Shown here in pieces: positions 11,932 through 24,030 of a stretch of DNA of 64,000 nt. The DNA comes from Hymenoscyphus infarciens. Its lineage: Eukaryota; Ascomycota; Leotiomycetes; Helotiales; Helotiaceae. The stretch covers positions 1 to 64,000 of the forward strand of contig LLCB01000072.1 in the NCBI GenBank assembly GCA_001414345.1, written 5' to 3'. Made by a program: the position numbers and the translations under genes. The first letter of the stretch is position 1. Every line of letters begins with the position of its first letter. The notes under the pieces are model-generated. The model was not told the DNA's origin. It saw only the letters and a list, made by a program, of their open reading frames with translations, and searched no databases.

Positions 11932-12681
11932 ATGGATCCCTTCAAACCAATTTTGGTCGGCAGGAACCCTATCATCATGCCCCGCGATAGTAACAACCTC
12001 TTCCCCCCTGCAGGAAATGAGCCGCAGGATGAGATTCCGGACTAACGACAGCTCAGAGAGCAGTCTGTACGAGAGTAATCCCTCGGAGAATAATATTTCC
12101 GAGAGCAACCGACCCGAAAGCGGATACTCCCAGGGTGGTTCCACTGGGAGTGACGGCTCTGAGATGCTAGATTTCAATACCCCCCTGGATACGGCTCATA
12201 CTCATTTATCTGTTTTATTTGAACAACTGGCACACGTCTACCAAGGCGGAATCATAGAAGCCTGTAAGTGTGGAGGTATATCATGTCCGCATGTTGACGC
12301 TGTATTTGACGAAATCGCCAAACTCGTCGAATCTCGAAACACCTGGAAAATCGATGAACTTTGTCGTTCCATTTCCAATTGGAACAAAAGGAGCTCATGG
12401 CAGCGGGACGACGAACGGTTGAGTATGCACGATTCCGAGCTGAACTTTCCGAGAGGGACAACAAGCTGAATGATTTGGAGGGAACTTTTTAGTATTCCCA
12501 GAAACAGAATGCTGAAAACGAAAGTGAAGTTGGAAGACAATATGAGCGCGATATTGCTGGGAAAGACGAGAAGCTGAACGATTTAAAGAGAACTCTTGAG
12601 TCTAAGCAAGTTCGTATCAATTATCTCGAAGATCACAATGCTGAACTCGACAGTAAAGTCCGAAAGTCATGGATGAATTGA
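11932..12681 (+). pseudogene. Broken gene for a Ser/Asn-rich, coiled-coil protein
   Basis: Protein-like text continues across three frame segments. It opens at an ATG (MDPFKPILVGRN), shifts frame near 12040 into a Ser/Asn/Glu-rich stretch followed by a conserved-looking Cys/His segment (EACKCGGISCPH), then shifts back near 12400 into a heptad-rich coil with repeated DNKLNDLE / DEKLNDLK units. An in-frame TAG interrupts the coil at 12490-12492 and the frame closes at 12679-12681. A short intron (donor GTCGTT, acceptor GGCAG) could explain the second shift but not the stop. I do not recognise the family. It may instead be a short live gene at 12017-12469. Confidence 0.5.
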
Positions 12682-13685
12682 CGCAATCCCTTGTATCCCG
12701 AGTTTTAAGAACTTTACCCATGGACTCAATTTTATTCTTCCGAATATGACGATTTGAGCTTTGTCCTGGCGTTGACCCGAGAGACGCCCTTTCCCCACCT
12801 TAATTAACATCATCAATACACTATTATTCTGAAATCTGAACTTTGACAATTATTTTGGGTCGTGATTGCGGAGAACTTCTCATAATATGATAATTTAAAA
12901 AAAGTTTGGGTATGTTATGATTTTGTCACCTGACTCTGCAGTTCTTTATCATTTCATTCAACTCGACAGAATCTCCTCTGTCTTTAAAAAAAGTCTTAAA
13001 GTCTGATATCATGAAAATGAAAAGTAGAGTAAGCCGACTTAACCCCCGTATTTTGATGTTGTGCCACAGTCCTACTTCCACATATGACGCGAAGGTCTCA
13101 TAAAAATTACTTAATTAAAACGAAATTTCCGTGCCATCCGAAGTCGATGGAATGATAGAGATACTCTCTACGAGCTTTAGTTGAATCTTCGTGGTGTTGT
13201 AAATTTACCCTACTCTCTTATTATCCCTATCCAAATAAGCGAGTTGTAAATACGAGAAGAGGTTAGCGTCTGTGGATGACCTCAGAAGAGGCTGAAAACA
13301 TAGTTCTAATGGATACGAAAACTGGTTAGTCCTGCATTCCTAGGTCAGAACTCTGAATATGAGCTCCTTTTATACGGTATATTGCATCCTCTGCACGCTT
13401 CGTCTGCGGAATTTCGGAGAAGATAGTTCTTCCGATCTTTACAAGGTGTTTGGTCTGACCAGTCGCTCTTCTAATCATCTCGACGGCGACTAACCAATCC
13501 TTGGATTGATTCTTAAATTTAATTAAGCTTCTGTGTATGAAACTAAACGTACAAAACGGGAGGAGCGAAGTGAACTCGAAATAATTTATATAAATATCTC
13601 CCACTCCTATAGAAACATTTTCCTATTAACCATCGGTGTGCTTACTTACTTCTCCCCAAATATTCAGACATAGTGTCGCAATAAC
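12682..13685. other. Intergenic, no gene supported
   Basis: Only small frames of no recognisable family. The composition turns somewhat AT-rich. Confidence 0.5.
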
Positions 13686-14976
13686 CACTCTTTCGTCCTC
13701 GCTATATTCGCTGCATTCGCTGCAACTTCCTTGGCCCTTCCATCACTTGACCATCCAACCGATATTCTCCAACGAGACCAATTATATTCTTCTTCAATTC
13801 CCATACCACCACGACATGACCCCTTCTACACAGCTCCAGCTGGCTTCGAATCCGCCTCCCCAAGAGCAATCTTAAGAATCCGTCCCGCACCAGGAAAACT
13901 CACCTCAATCGTCGCAAACTGTTCCTCCGCATACAACATCGTCTACCGTACCACCGACGCTCAATACAAACCATTCTTCGCCCTAACAACCGTCTACATT
14001 TCCTCCAAAAAACAATTCCAGAAATGCACTACTCTCATGCCAAATCCCCTACAACTCCGTGAACCTCGATATCAGTCCAAGCTACGACTTCTACGCCCCC
14101 ATCCCAGACGTAGCCACTGCCCGCGGAAACGGTTGGTTCGTAAATGTTCCCGACCACGAAGGTCCTCTAGCAGTATTCGCATCAGGAATCACCGAAGGCC
14201 ATGCAGTACTTGATTCCATCCGCGCTGTTCTGTCCTCGAATCTCGGGCTGAAATCTGATTCCAAGGTCGCACTATGGGGATACTCAGGGGGTTCATTAGC
14301 AAGCGAGTAGGCGCTTGAATTCCAAGAACAATACGCACCCGAGATAGAAATAAGTGGTGCCGCACTTAGAGGCTTGGTTACTAATGGAACGAGTACATTT
14401 GCATTGGTGACAGGTACGATATGGGGGAGTCTCCCAATTGCGGGGATTGTTGGTGTTCTTATACCCTACCCTGAGAGTTATGAGTTTATCTTTAGCCAAC
14501 TTAAGACGAGCGGTCCTTATAACAAAACTGGGTTTTTGGCAATAAAGGAGATGTCATTTAATCAAGGTCATGACGCATTTCTCAATGCGAATATCTGGGA
14601 TTATTTGGCCAATGGATCAGCCGTCATAGAAAACCCCCTTATCAAAAAGGTCTTCCTGGAAAATACGGTTATGACATACCATGGTGTTCCAAGGACTCCA
14701 TTGTTTGTCTATATGGCCATGAAAGACGAGCTGACTTTGGTTACGAATGTCAATGCTTATGTGGAGAGAAATTGCCTTCTTGGCACGAATATTTTGTATC
14801 AGAGATATATATATAGGAATACTGCGGGTGGGCATTTGAACGAATATACGAATGGAGTTCCGAGGGCTTTTGCTTGGCTGGAAAGTGTTTTTGATGGCTC
14901 GTATTCGGAGAAGTATCAGACGGGTGGCTGTAAGATTGAGGAAGTCACTGTTGCCATTGTTGATATGGGGATTTGA
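13686..14976 (+). pseudogene. Secretory lipase (LIP family) pseudogene
   Basis: The text matches fungal secreted triacylglycerol lipases of the LIP family (alpha/beta hydrolase). There is a signal-peptide-like segment (SFVLAIFAAFAATSLA), a YDFYAPIPD region, the nucleophile elbow GYSGGS, an acid residue in AMKDELT and the catalytic His in AGGHLNEY. Three lesions are visible. No ATG precedes the signal-like segment, where an in-frame TAG lies just upstream. The frame shifts by one base around the A6 run at 14007-14012. A TAG at 14308-14310 sits where the family normally has Trp, right after GYSGGSLASE. TGG-to-TAG is a G-to-A change, as in RIP. A homopolymer sequencing error could explain the shift but not the stop. 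A live enzyme would hydrolyse lipids outside the cell. Confidence 0.8.
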
Positions 14977-15452
14977 GGTGTTTGGTTGGCATGGAAGACT
15001 ATCACTCCGAGGGGACGATGATTGTTGAAACATAATTGAACTGAAAAATCTCAACATCGCTTGGATTCTAGGAGATAGCAGTGAGAAATGAACATCAAAA
15101 GGAATCGTTGCATAGTGACTACCTGTGAATAATTTCAACCATAGCCAAATATACTACATATAGTTGATTGGAGATGTATGACGTGGGAATATATAAGAAG
15201 CAACCGGCAACGCCTGCTTACCAACAAATCAGAGCTCAAAAATGAGAGGGTCTTCCCCCCTCTGCCTTCTCCACCGATTCGTCGCTTCCAACATATCTCC
15301 ACAGCCCTCAAGAGCCCACGCCCACTTTTTTAAAAACGCCTCCGAAAGTTCCCATCCACTGCGATAATCTCAGAGTCAGTATTGTCATTTCTAGAAGTAT
15401 GTGTGAGGAGAATGAGGAGAAAACAGGACTATTAGAGAAGGAAATAAGTTAT
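14977..15452. other. Intergenic between two convergent genes
   Basis: No gene is supported. It holds the 3' flanks of the lipase pseudogene and of the minus-strand bZIP gene. Confidence 0.5.
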
Positions 15453-16522
15453 CTAAGGAGGAGACGGTATCTCAACACTCCTAAAACAAATCGAAAGAGG
15501 TGAAGAGAACCCGGAAAATACCCACTTAGAATCCCACGGCGGGTTCCAAGCAACAATCCCCCTTTGTGCAGCCGTCGAATCAGGACACCCCTCATATAAC
15601 CCACCGATAACATCACACCAAAGATCATCTTCATCAAAATTGCCTTCCTCTCTGATCATGTTGTCTCGCCAAGCCGGATGTGGCATCAAATCTATCCAAG
15701 TACTGTGTGGGACCATTCTTTGAAGGAAAGTGGGTTCCAGAGATGGAGGGACCGTTCCGGGCATAGAATCACATTTCAAGACTTTGAGTTCTTCTGAATA
15801 GCATTCCTCAGCACTTGTCTCAACGCCGGTAAGAAGATATCGATTGGCTATGAACCCTCGGAGGACGTTGAGTTGCAGGATAATGATGAGGTGGTCGGAG
15901 GAGAGGGGTAGTATACATCGTGCTACAGGGAGATCGTAGGGCCTGGCAGTTTTCGTATTGGGGTCTATCAGGGGTTCACCGGCTTTGAAAATTGCATAGG
16001 CTACTGAGGCTGGAAATCTCATTATGGTTTGTGTTTCATCGTCCCAACATGGTATTTCGGGTTCAGATTTGATGGTCCTTGTTTCGGACTTGGAGCTTGA
16101 TATGCTACTCAGTTTTGCTTCGAGGGCTTTCCTTCGTCCTAGAGCGGGGTATTAGCTATATTTAAACGGCAAATCCAAAGTATTCTTCCGTAATTGGATA
16201 AAATGTAACGTGGGCTTGAAAGGATGAAGAATTGTGTACTTCACATTTTCATAACATCTAACTAAGACCTGATGTATGCTCCGAACTTCAGTAAACTTAA
16301 AGCGAATAACGTTACTTACTCCAGGCTCTCGTATTCAATCGGGTCTGCCTTTTTCTACGAGCTGCAGCATCTGTAATTCCCGTCCAGTCGTCTTCCTTAT
16401 CCACCGCCTATTTTTGGTCAGTGACGTTTTAACGGCCATCCACGTAAAGAACTGCATCCCACCTCCGCCAGTTGCAGCATTGGGGCAATCGGAATTGGGC
16501 CTGCCGGCTCGATAGTCGCCAT
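15453..16522 (-). CDS. bZIP/DUF3425 transcription factor
   Basis: Three exons on the minus strand: 16522-16463, 16407-16320 and 16138-15453 (277 residues). The first intron ends with branch CTGAC and acceptor TAG; the second has donor GTAAGT. Joining exons 2 and 3 restores a fungal basic region: DDWTGITDAAARRKRQTRLN continuing as TRAWRRRKALEAKL. The rest matches the DUF3425 domain that follows this degenerate bZIP in many Pezizomycotina regulators: a proline-rich PSLEPTFLQRMVPH, then WIDLMPHPAWRDNM, DEDDLWCDVIG, and a closing GIVAWNPPWDSKWVFS. No long leucine zipper follows the basic region, as is usual for this family. It is likely a nuclear DNA-binding regulator with unknown targets. The next gene, a dehydrogenase, is divergent, so the two may share control. 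The start is the least certain part; an upstream in-frame ATG exists at 16633. Confidence 0.75.
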
Positions 16523-17337
16523 AATTGTTAAAACGACCTCTTTTTGCTCATAAAGCCGATGAAGCGGGGTTTCTTGTTTAGGGAATCGGGATAGAGCTCT
16601 GAGGTTGCGCTCAGGCGAATGCAACTCGCTCACAAATCAATCTGCTCACGGTATTGATGAAGTTATTGTATGCACACTGCTCACAGCATTAGTAACTTGC
16701 GCAATCAGGTATTTGGCGCTTCAAACATGATATTTGGGGAAACGTTGCGCTTGAAATTGGGTTGAATACTTACCTACTGTGCCGCACACGAAAAGAAGCA
16801 CCTAATTGGTTTGCCAATTGTTCATGCAGCCTGCTCACCGATCCACTTCTATTTTAAATCCGCGCCGTCACTCTGCTCACAACCTCACACGACAACAATT
16901 TGAGTTGAGAATTACGACTTTGTTTTGCGCCCGGCGGATTATGATTGATGATCCGAAATGCCGAAGATCTCTTCATGTGCGATGAAGCGGCCTAAGTGGC
17001 TCGTTTGTTGTTCCTGCAGCAGGCTCACAGTCCCAGATCTGTATCCCCCCTTCAAACTTGGAGATAGCTTCACGGTTGAGTCCCAAATTGCCCTCAAGTG
17101 ACTCGGAATTGCATACCTACTTGCGCAAGTGCCAAACTGCGGTCTTCTCCGTGGAAGAGGGGCTATGCACTATTCAGGTAACCATGAGTCTTGATATAAG
17201 AGGGAAGTGATTTCCCGCTAGAAAGCAGAAGACACCCTCATCGCATACCGATCCAAATCAATACACTCAGTAATTCTTTGTTCATTTCAATTGGTTATTC
17301 CTCCTTATACCCTGTTTCGAAATCAATCATACTCACA
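16523..17337. promoter_or_regulatory. Divergent intergenic region with repeated CTGCTCAC
   Basis: The octamer CTGCTCAC occurs four times at 16642-16649, 16677-16684, 16831-16838 and 16873-16880, with close variants at about 16627 and 17022. The spacers also contain loosely repeated text (GATGAAGCGG near 16558 and 16981). No open frame is supported. Lying between a regulator and a dehydrogenase gene, it could be a cluster of factor-binding sites or a decayed tandem repeat. Confidence 0.4.
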
Positions 17338-18340
17338 ATGGCTTTCCATCCCGATACCCTTAAAGACCTCACGGGCAAGGTGTATATTGTCACTGGTGGA
17401 AATTCTGGCATGTTAGTATCTCCAACTTTCAATTCCACAACCTCGAAGCTTACAATATCGCAGTGGCTACTTTACCGCGGCACATCTTGCAGAACATGGT
17501 GCGCATGTTTATCTTTGCGCCAGATCAGCAACCAAAGGGGACGAAGCAATCGCCAAAATAAAAGTCCTCTACACACACGCAAGACTCACCCACCTCCAAA
17601 TCGACCACATGTCCCTCTCCAGTGTCGTCGCCGCAGCGAAACTCTTCCTCTCAAAAGAGACAGTCCTCCGCGGCTTAATCAACAACGCCGGTATAATGGC
17701 AACCCCCCTCGAAATAACCAAAGACGGACACGAAGCCCAATGGCAAACAAACTATCTCGCACACTGGGTCTTCACCTCCCACCTCATTCCTCTCATGCTC
17801 AAAACCTCCAAAGACCTTTCTTCAGGCTCAGTAAGAATTGTAAACCTGACCTCGTCAGGTCACTGGGGAGCTCCCAGCGGAGGAATCAAATTCGACGACC
17901 CCTCCCTAAAAACCTGCACCCCAGCCGATCGCTACGGACAATCCAAACTCGCAAACGTTCTACACACAAAAACCCTCCACAAACTTTACGGGCCCGGATC
18001 ACCAAGTGCTTCAGCTGAAAAGGGAGAGCTTTGGGTTTCCTGTGTTCATCCAGGGTTGGTGGAAACGAATCTAGCTTCCCACTCTAAACTCCCCGCTTTT
18101 ATAACACCGATTTTTGGGGTTTTGAGCATGTTTGGTTTCTTTTTTGACGCTGACAAGGGGTCGTGGACCAGTTTGTTTTGTGTGGCTAGTGAGGAAATGA
18201 AGAAGGAGCAGTGTGGGGGGTATTTCCAGAGGATTGCGGAGGCGGGGTGGCAGAGTGGTAATGCTAAGAATCCGAATCTTGCGGAGAAGTTAGAGGATTG
18301 GACGGAGGTGCTGATGAAGAATGAAGGTTGGGTTAAGTGA
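17338..18340 (+). CDS. Short-chain dehydrogenase/reductase (SDR)
   Basis: Two exons, 17338-17411 and 17464-18340 (316 residues). The 52-base intron (donor GTTAGT, acceptor CGCAG) interrupts the cofactor loop; splicing gives VTGGNSGIGYFTAAHLAEHG, a classical TGxxxGxG Rossmann motif. Later come NNAGIM, the active-site Ser in IVNLTSSGHWGAPS, and the catalytic YGQSK. The closing CVHPGLVETNLASHSKLP matches the PG motif. The sequence resembles retinol-dehydrogenase/WW-oxidoreductase-type SDRs that use NADP(H) on alcohols or ketones. The substrate cannot be told. The ATG at 17338 is preferred over the upstream one at 17278 because MAFHPDTLKDLTGKVYIVTG matches usual family starts. A GATATAAGAG string lies upstream near 17195. 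Confidence 0.9.
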
Positions 18341-19434
18341 GCAGGTAGAAGTTTCTCGGGAGTTTGATGGTGTTAGGGGTGCTCGGTGGTCTTAGAATTT
18401 CTGTATTTATATTCAGCTTTCCTTTACGATTGGCATTTTGTTGAAAACTTGGTTTTGGGGGCGCTTTGTGATACTCTGACTTGTCTGCGCTGGGTAGCTC
18501 TTTTATGGGAAATCTAAGTATCTCCACTGAGTAGCTTCTCGGCTTTTGCTCGAAACTCTTTCCCGAATCTCCAGTCATTTCTTGTAACGCTTTCACATTG
18601 TTAAACCTATACTTGGTTCACCTAGGAACTATTTCAAGAAAGATTATCGAACCTAATCCGAGACTCTGACTCTCTTCCAAACCCTCTCAATTCTTGGATT
18701 CCTTTATGGTCACATGATCTCAATGTCACCCAGGTTCTGGTCCGCTCTGTTATCATTGAATCTTCTTTAGTAAACAGTCATCTATGCAGCACAAAGACAT
18801 CTGCTATTTTTCAAGTCCCCTTTGAGCTATGGAAGTTTCTCTGGAAAATTCTGGTTGACAGCCCACTCACTCCGAACTCGAGGTCGCTCTTACCTTATTA
18901 CTTCGGTGTTGACACGAGCCTAGACCAACCGTTTTGCTCAGACTAGCTATGAGATGTTCTAGTGCATTCAAAATTGCGGCTTTGTGTGGTTTCTCGAAAT
19001 AATACTGTCTTTCGGAGGTTTTAGGTTGAATTCAAGTCGACTATAAGAAAGGGCGATGGTTGTAAATTTTTACATGGCAATCATCACATGGGAAACCAGT
19101 CAATGAGAGGAGAGGAGTGTCAATTTTTGCTGAAATAATCGTACAGCAAGGAAAACGCTTCAAGATCTGGGCCGCAGTTATCGAAAGAGATGAAAACCCA
19201 GGGTGAACGCAGCAGCAGAAAGACTCCCCCCAAAGCTCCCCACATATTCCACTGGAACACTTAAAAGAGCTCAGCCGCACTTAGGGCAAGGCCGCGACCC
19301 CTAAAAGTAAAGAAAAACATGAAAACCAGGGCAAATACCGCAGCCAAGGCAAACCCCCTCCACCCCCTCCACCCCCCAAACTCCCCAAACTCCCCAAACT
19401 CCCCAAACCCCCCAAAGCATAGAAAACATGCAGT
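18341..19434. other. Intergenic with a C-rich minisatellite
   Basis: No gene is supported. At about 19366-19422 there is a pyrimidine-rich array with repeated CCACCCCCT and ACTCCCCAA units on the plus strand, just downstream of the SANT-repeat gene's stop codon. Confidence 0.55.
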
Positions 19435-20934
19435 CTAGTAGCCACGAGCAGCATAGTATCGGTCCCAGGCAAATTTACAAGCAACCCAATCATCGGGATC
19501 GGCGGGGAAACCTGGTGGAGTGCGCCAAACCCATTGCATATAACACTCCCACTTCGCCGGAGTCAACTCCGCTGCAGCGGCGGCGCGAGCAATGATGGCA
19601 GTAGAAATTCGGGCCTTGGACCTCTCATCCACTCCATTTCCATCAGCAATGTTGGCACCAGCGCGTTCCTCGTCCTCTTTCTCGAGACCATTGGCAATCT
19701 GAGCAGCGGAGAGATCCCAAAACGGAACGTCCACCACTTGCGCACCACCGCCAAAAGGAACAAAAAGATCGTCCCAGATAATCTCATTGACCTCCGTCAC
19801 TCCGACGGCAGCTCCAACAACTTGATCTAAATGTTGCTCTCCTCCTTGTTCTTCGATATTATCTGCCTCGGTGGCCTCGCCAGAAACTTCAGCAGACTGT
19901 GCAATCGTATCCAATGATTCAGACACATCTTCGCCCTCTCTAGCGGCAAAAACAATAACTTCATCATCGTCGTCTCCCTCTCCGTCCGTTCCACCCATAG
20001 TCATATCGTCATCCTCCCCTTCTCCGCTAACAGAAGTAACCTCAGAAGAACCGTAAGCGTAAAATACAACAGGCATCGGAACCTGTTTATCCTCCTCGTC
20101 GTCGTCTCCCTCTCCGTCCGTTCCACCCATAGTCATCTCGTCATCCTCCCCTTCTCCACTAACAGAAGTAACCTCAGAAGAACCGTAAGCGTAAAATACA
20201 ACAGGCATCGGAACCCGTTCATCCTCCTCATCGTCGTCTCCCTCTCTGTCCGTTCCACCCATAGTCATCTCGTCATCCTCCCCTTCTCCACTAACAGAAG
20301 TAACCTCAGAAGAACCATAAGCGTAAAATACAACAGGCATCGGAACCCGTTCATCCTCCCCTTCTCCACTAGCAGTAGAGGAACTTAATTCGTCTCCGAC
20401 GGATGGTCTTCTACCTGGTCTCGCCGCAAGAGCCTCCTTCTCCTCTCCCATTTCATCATCATTGTTATCCTCCTGTAGTTGACTAACCAATTGATGTCCC
20501 TTGTCCTTCATTCTTCTCCACTTGCTTCTGCACATGCTTGTGTCGTAGGCGCGAACTCGATCAGGGCCAGCCGCCATCGCCGCGGCGATTTGCTTCCAAT
20601 ATGGAGTAGGGTCGTCGTACTTCTTGACCAGATGGGCCAAGCGTAACTCCTCCTGATAGTTCCATTGAAAAATTGTAGATTTGGCCGGAAGAGCCTCCTT
20701 CTCCTCGCCCATCTCATCATCATTGTTATCCTCCTGTAGTTGACTAACCAATTGATGTCCCTTGCCCTTCATTCTTCTCCACTTGTTTCTACACATACTC
20801 GTGTCGTAGGCGCGAACTCGATCAGGGCCAGCCGCCATCGCCGCGGCGATTTGCTTCCAATATGGAGTAGGGTCGTCGTACTTCTTGACCAGATGGGCCA
20901 AGCGTAACTCCTCATCATAGTTCCATTGAGACAT
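19435..20934 (-). CDS. Protein with two tandem SANT/Myb-like domains and acidic repeats
   Basis: A single-exon gene of 499 residues if started at the ATG at 20934 (MSQWNYDEELRLAHLVKKYD). The frame stays open upstream to 21174, but that text is low-complexity and unlike the rest. Two Myb/SANT-like units of 87 residues lie end to end (residues about 3-89 and 90-169) and are nearly identical, with WNYDEELRLAHL, YWKQIAAAMAAG and CRNKWRRMKGKG marking the three helices. Then follow three near-identical 44-residue units with PMPVVFYAYGSSEVTSVSG and long Asp/Glu runs. The C-terminal part has more Trp (AKWECYMQWVWRTPPG). Near-identity at DNA level means the duplications are recent. A DNA- or chromatin-binding protein with acidic arms is inferred; the function is unknown. 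Confidence 0.75.
   Translation of the reverse strand: MSQWNYDEELRLAHLVKKYDDPTPYWKQIAAAMAAGPDRVRAYDTSMCRNKWRRMKGKGHQLVSQLQEDNNDDEMGEEKEALPAKSTIFQWNYQEELRLAHLVKKYDDPTPYWKQIAAAMAAGPDRVRAYDTSMCRSKWRRMKDKGHQLVSQLQEDNNDDEMGEEKEALAARPGRRPSVGDELSSSTASGEGEDERVPMPVVFYAYGSSEVTSVSGEGEDDEMTMGGTDREGDDDEEDERVPMPVVFYAYGSSEVTSVSGEGEDDEMTMGGTDGEGDDDEEDKQVPMPVVFYAYGSSEVTSVSGEGEDDDMTMGGTDGEGDDDDEVIVFAAREGEDVSESLDTIAQSAEVSGEATEADNIEEQGGEQHLDQVVGAAVGVTEVNEIIWDDLFVPFGGGAQVVDVPFWDLSAAQIANGLEKEDEERAGANIADGNGVDERSKARISTAIIARAAAAAELTPAKWECYMQWVWRTPPGFPADPDDWVACKFAWDRYYAARGY
19960..20355 (-). repeat. Three in-frame 132-base tandem repeats
   Basis: Each unit encodes 44 residues beginning DERVPMPVVFYAYG (the third begins DKQVPMP) and ending in an Asp/Glu run. 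The units differ at only a few bases, so copy number probably varies between strains. Confidence 0.85.
20407..20928 (-). repeat. Two in-frame 261-base tandem repeats encoding SANT-like domains
   Basis: Each unit starts at the codon for Gln in QWNYxEELRL. The copies are almost identical over the first roughly 240 bases and then diverge at the linker (PAKSTIF in the first, AARPGRRPS after the second). Confidence 0.85.
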
Positions 20935-21846
20935 TTTAGGTGTCGTTGGAGGGTACGAGTGGTATGCGGTGGTTTGTGGTGGTGGGGCGGCGATTCTGGT
21001 GGTTTTGCTAGAAGAGTTGTGTCGCGAGACTTGAAGAAGCAGCAGAAGCAAGGTGCGCGAGGCAAAAGACGAGGCAAACGCGAAAGAAACGAAGATTGTG
21101 TGTGTATTGTGAGGTGGAGGTTGAATTGGTGTGATTGTGCGATGCGGTGGTGGGTGAAAAGCTTTGCTAACCACGACAACACTTCAACTTTAGCGCTTCA
21201 ACTTTGCTCGCAAGTCGACGTCATACAGGAAGCACATTAATTTTACATAGACAAGTGGCCTCACATTTTTTTATTGTAACCGAAGGACATTTAATGTGTG
21301 TATGGACGTGATTTAAGGTGTCTGAAAGCATTTTTGCAGCGCCAAGACTTTACCGAACAATAGGGGAGAGCTTCAGAAGTTGACCTAAATCTGATGAATT
21401 CATATTTTCTCTAGGAAACTCTAAAAGTCATTCCCACCTCTCTGAACAATTGGAGAGACATTGTGTTATTCACTAATTTGAACTTGACAAGAGTACACTA
21501 TCTCTTCTTTTCTTTATTACTCTCTACACTTTTGGAATACTAAAGTCTATTCTCTGAATTACAAACCATTTCTTTGCTTAACTTAACTCTCTTACTTTCT
21601 ATACTCTAGTATAACTTTGGTTCTATTATCTTTTCTTCTTTTTGTAGAATAACTTTTCCTACTCTATATTCTCTTAAAAAGCTTTAAATATCTCTTAATC
21701 TTACCTACCTCTTCTATTCTTTGTTCTTAGACTTATTTAGAATACTAGAATCTATTCTTAATACATAAAAATACTTCTTAGCTTAACTTTAACTCTCTTT
21801 TTTTTTGATTCTAGTAAAAAGCTTTAATTTATTATCTTTTACTCTT
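20935..21846. other. Spacer grading into an AT-rich island
   Basis: 20935-21240 is ordinary upstream DNA of the SANT-repeat gene. From about 21500 the sequence is TA-rich and frame-free, with TCTTTACTT-like strings typical of RIP-degraded DNA. Confidence 0.5.
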
Positions 21847-22320
21847 ATAGTAAGTTGTAAATTAAGCTTTCTTTTTAACGAGAGTTTATAAACTATATGC
21901 TTAGAAATTTTATTATTTCATAGATACTCTTTCTCTCTTTACTTAATAATAATATATATTATTATAAATCTAAGAATTGTTAATAGAAGCTCTATACTCT
22001 CTTTCTTACTCTATAAACATTTTAGAAAGATAATAGATACTTAGAATTCTTAAATTTTTATAAAATCTTAGTAGAACTTTATAGAAGAGAGCTTTCTAAG
22101 AATTAACTATTATTAAGTTTACTTCTATTAAACTTACGTAGATATAGTAATAAATAGAGAGGTAGTATAAGAAGACATAGTAGTTCTTTCTAACGAGGTC
22201 TTATATCTTAAAGAGCACTTTAGTTTTCTATTTCTAAAATAAAGAAAGAAAGAACCTATAAAGAAAAAAGCATAGTTTATAAAAAAAAGTATTAAAAAGA
22301 AAGCTTAATTTATTTATCTT
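21847..22320. mobile_element. Foldback/MITE-like element, copy 1
   Basis: The left arm, about 21860-21905 (ATTAAGCTTTCTTTTTAA), recurs inverted at about 22261-22313. The interior (for example GAGGTCTTATATCTTAAAGAG) also occurs in the copy at 24031. It is AT-rich and non-coding. The ends are approximate and no target duplication could be assigned. Confidence 0.55.
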
Positions 22321-22667
22321 AAAAGAACTTAATTTATATATATATATATTAGCTTATTTTAAAGTTTCTTCTACTCTTCTCTTTTTTACTTTTACTCTAT
22401 TTCTTTCTATCTTTCTATAAAGCTTTAAAGTATACTAAGGTCTTTTAACGAAGTTATTCTTAAAAAAGAAAGCTATATATATAGCTACTATTACGCTAGT
22501 AACTATAGTATATCTACGATTAAGAATAGTATAGCGTTACTATACTAAATAAGAGAGATAGATATACTATAGTATTATTAGTATTATACTAAACAAGGGA
22601 GTTATACTATATTATTATAAGATATAAATGAATTAAAGGTTTACTTTATAAATACTACTCTAGAGAT

Positions 22668-22988
22668 TATAATAACACGAAATATATACTACTATTAAAG
22701 AGGTATATAAGAGTGTGTTTAGTAGAATAACGTATATATATACTAGGTACTAATACGGAAGAAAATACTAAATTAGGCCTTTTCTAAATATAGGAGAGTA
22801 GGCAGCTATATATAAGAGGTTCGGACGATATAAAAGAGAGTCGGATAATATAGAAAGGTCTGAAAGCCGTCTAAAAGCTGAACCTGAAACCTTCCTAAAT
22901 TAGATAATATAAAATAACAACTACTGAAACCTTATATATACGGCGTATACTATGTCATCTCGGCTATATAGAATAGTAGGCTATTATA
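22668..22988 (+). mobile_element. Solo LTR, RIP-degraded
   Basis: It aligns block by block with the LTRs at 24574 and 2024, starting TATAATAACACGAAATA and ending GGCTATTATA. The flanks are GAGAT and TAGAT, an imperfect 5-base duplication. It has no attached internal region. Confidence 0.7.
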
Positions 22989-24030
22989 TAGATATATTTA
23001 CGAATTAAGCTTTTTTATATAAAAGATTTCTAAATATAGTACAAAGGCTTAATTCAAGTAGTTCGATTTATAAACAGAGGCTTTTTACTAAATAGATTTA
23101 TATTTTAAAAGAAGGTTTATAAATCAAATTAATTTGATTTAACTTTTATATAGAGATTCGCGAATTAAGAGCGCGAACTAAATAGGCTCTTAAATACTTA
23201 AGATACTAGGAGAAGATTTACAAATATACGATATATACTAAAACTATTAGAAGTGTGTTTATTAAAGCAGAAATAGTAACTATATATTCATTTATTCATA
23301 GTAGTAAGAAATAGTTCAAAAGATTCTAAGATAAAATTTTAGTCTAACTGAATTCGTCTATCTTTCAAAGCTCTTCTCTATCTCAGTAGTTAATCTTAGA
23401 GCTATGAAAGAGTCTTTAGATACTTAAAATCACGTCTATAAAGAATCATAAGACGTCTTAGTGAATTTGAAAATAATTACTACTATAAATACTTATACTC
23501 TATTTCTAGCTTAAATTAAATAGAGAAAAGCGAGCTAAATATATACTTAGTATAAAGTAGATATATTTTTAGAGAATTGTTTTTAGTAAGTAATTTACTA
23601 TATAATTACTAAATAGTATAATAATTTAATTTAAGAATATTAATTCGCTTTATAAGTCAATAAAAAGTAGTCTATACTAGCTTGATTCGACGAGTAAATT
23701 AAGAGTTTAAAATATGAACTAAACAGGCTCTAATAGTTTTATTATATATTATCTTTTCTAAAATATCTATTATCTATATTATACTTCGCGTTCTATAAAA
23801 AGCTTAGCAGTTCCTAATTCTATTATCTTTGAAAAAGATTAAAATATGTCTTAATATTAACTATCTCTAACTTTCTTTATATTTCTACTCTTTTAAAAAT
23901 CGATTCTCTTAATAATTATTAAATTTATAAGAAATTTCTCAGTTTTAACTATTTCTACGTTTCTTTTCTATTCTACTTTTTTGAACTACTAAAATATAAT
24001 CTATTTACTTAGAACTTCTTCTAAGCTTAT
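22989..24030. other. AT-rich RIP island, no gene
   Basis: No frame of note. Two copies of a terminal-looking motif occur in the same orientation: GCGCGAACTAAATAGGCTC near 23171 and ATATGAACTAAACAGGCTC near 23712. It resembles the inverted terminus of the MITE at 8011 (GGCCTGTTTAGC). Opposite ends could not be found. Confidence 0.5.
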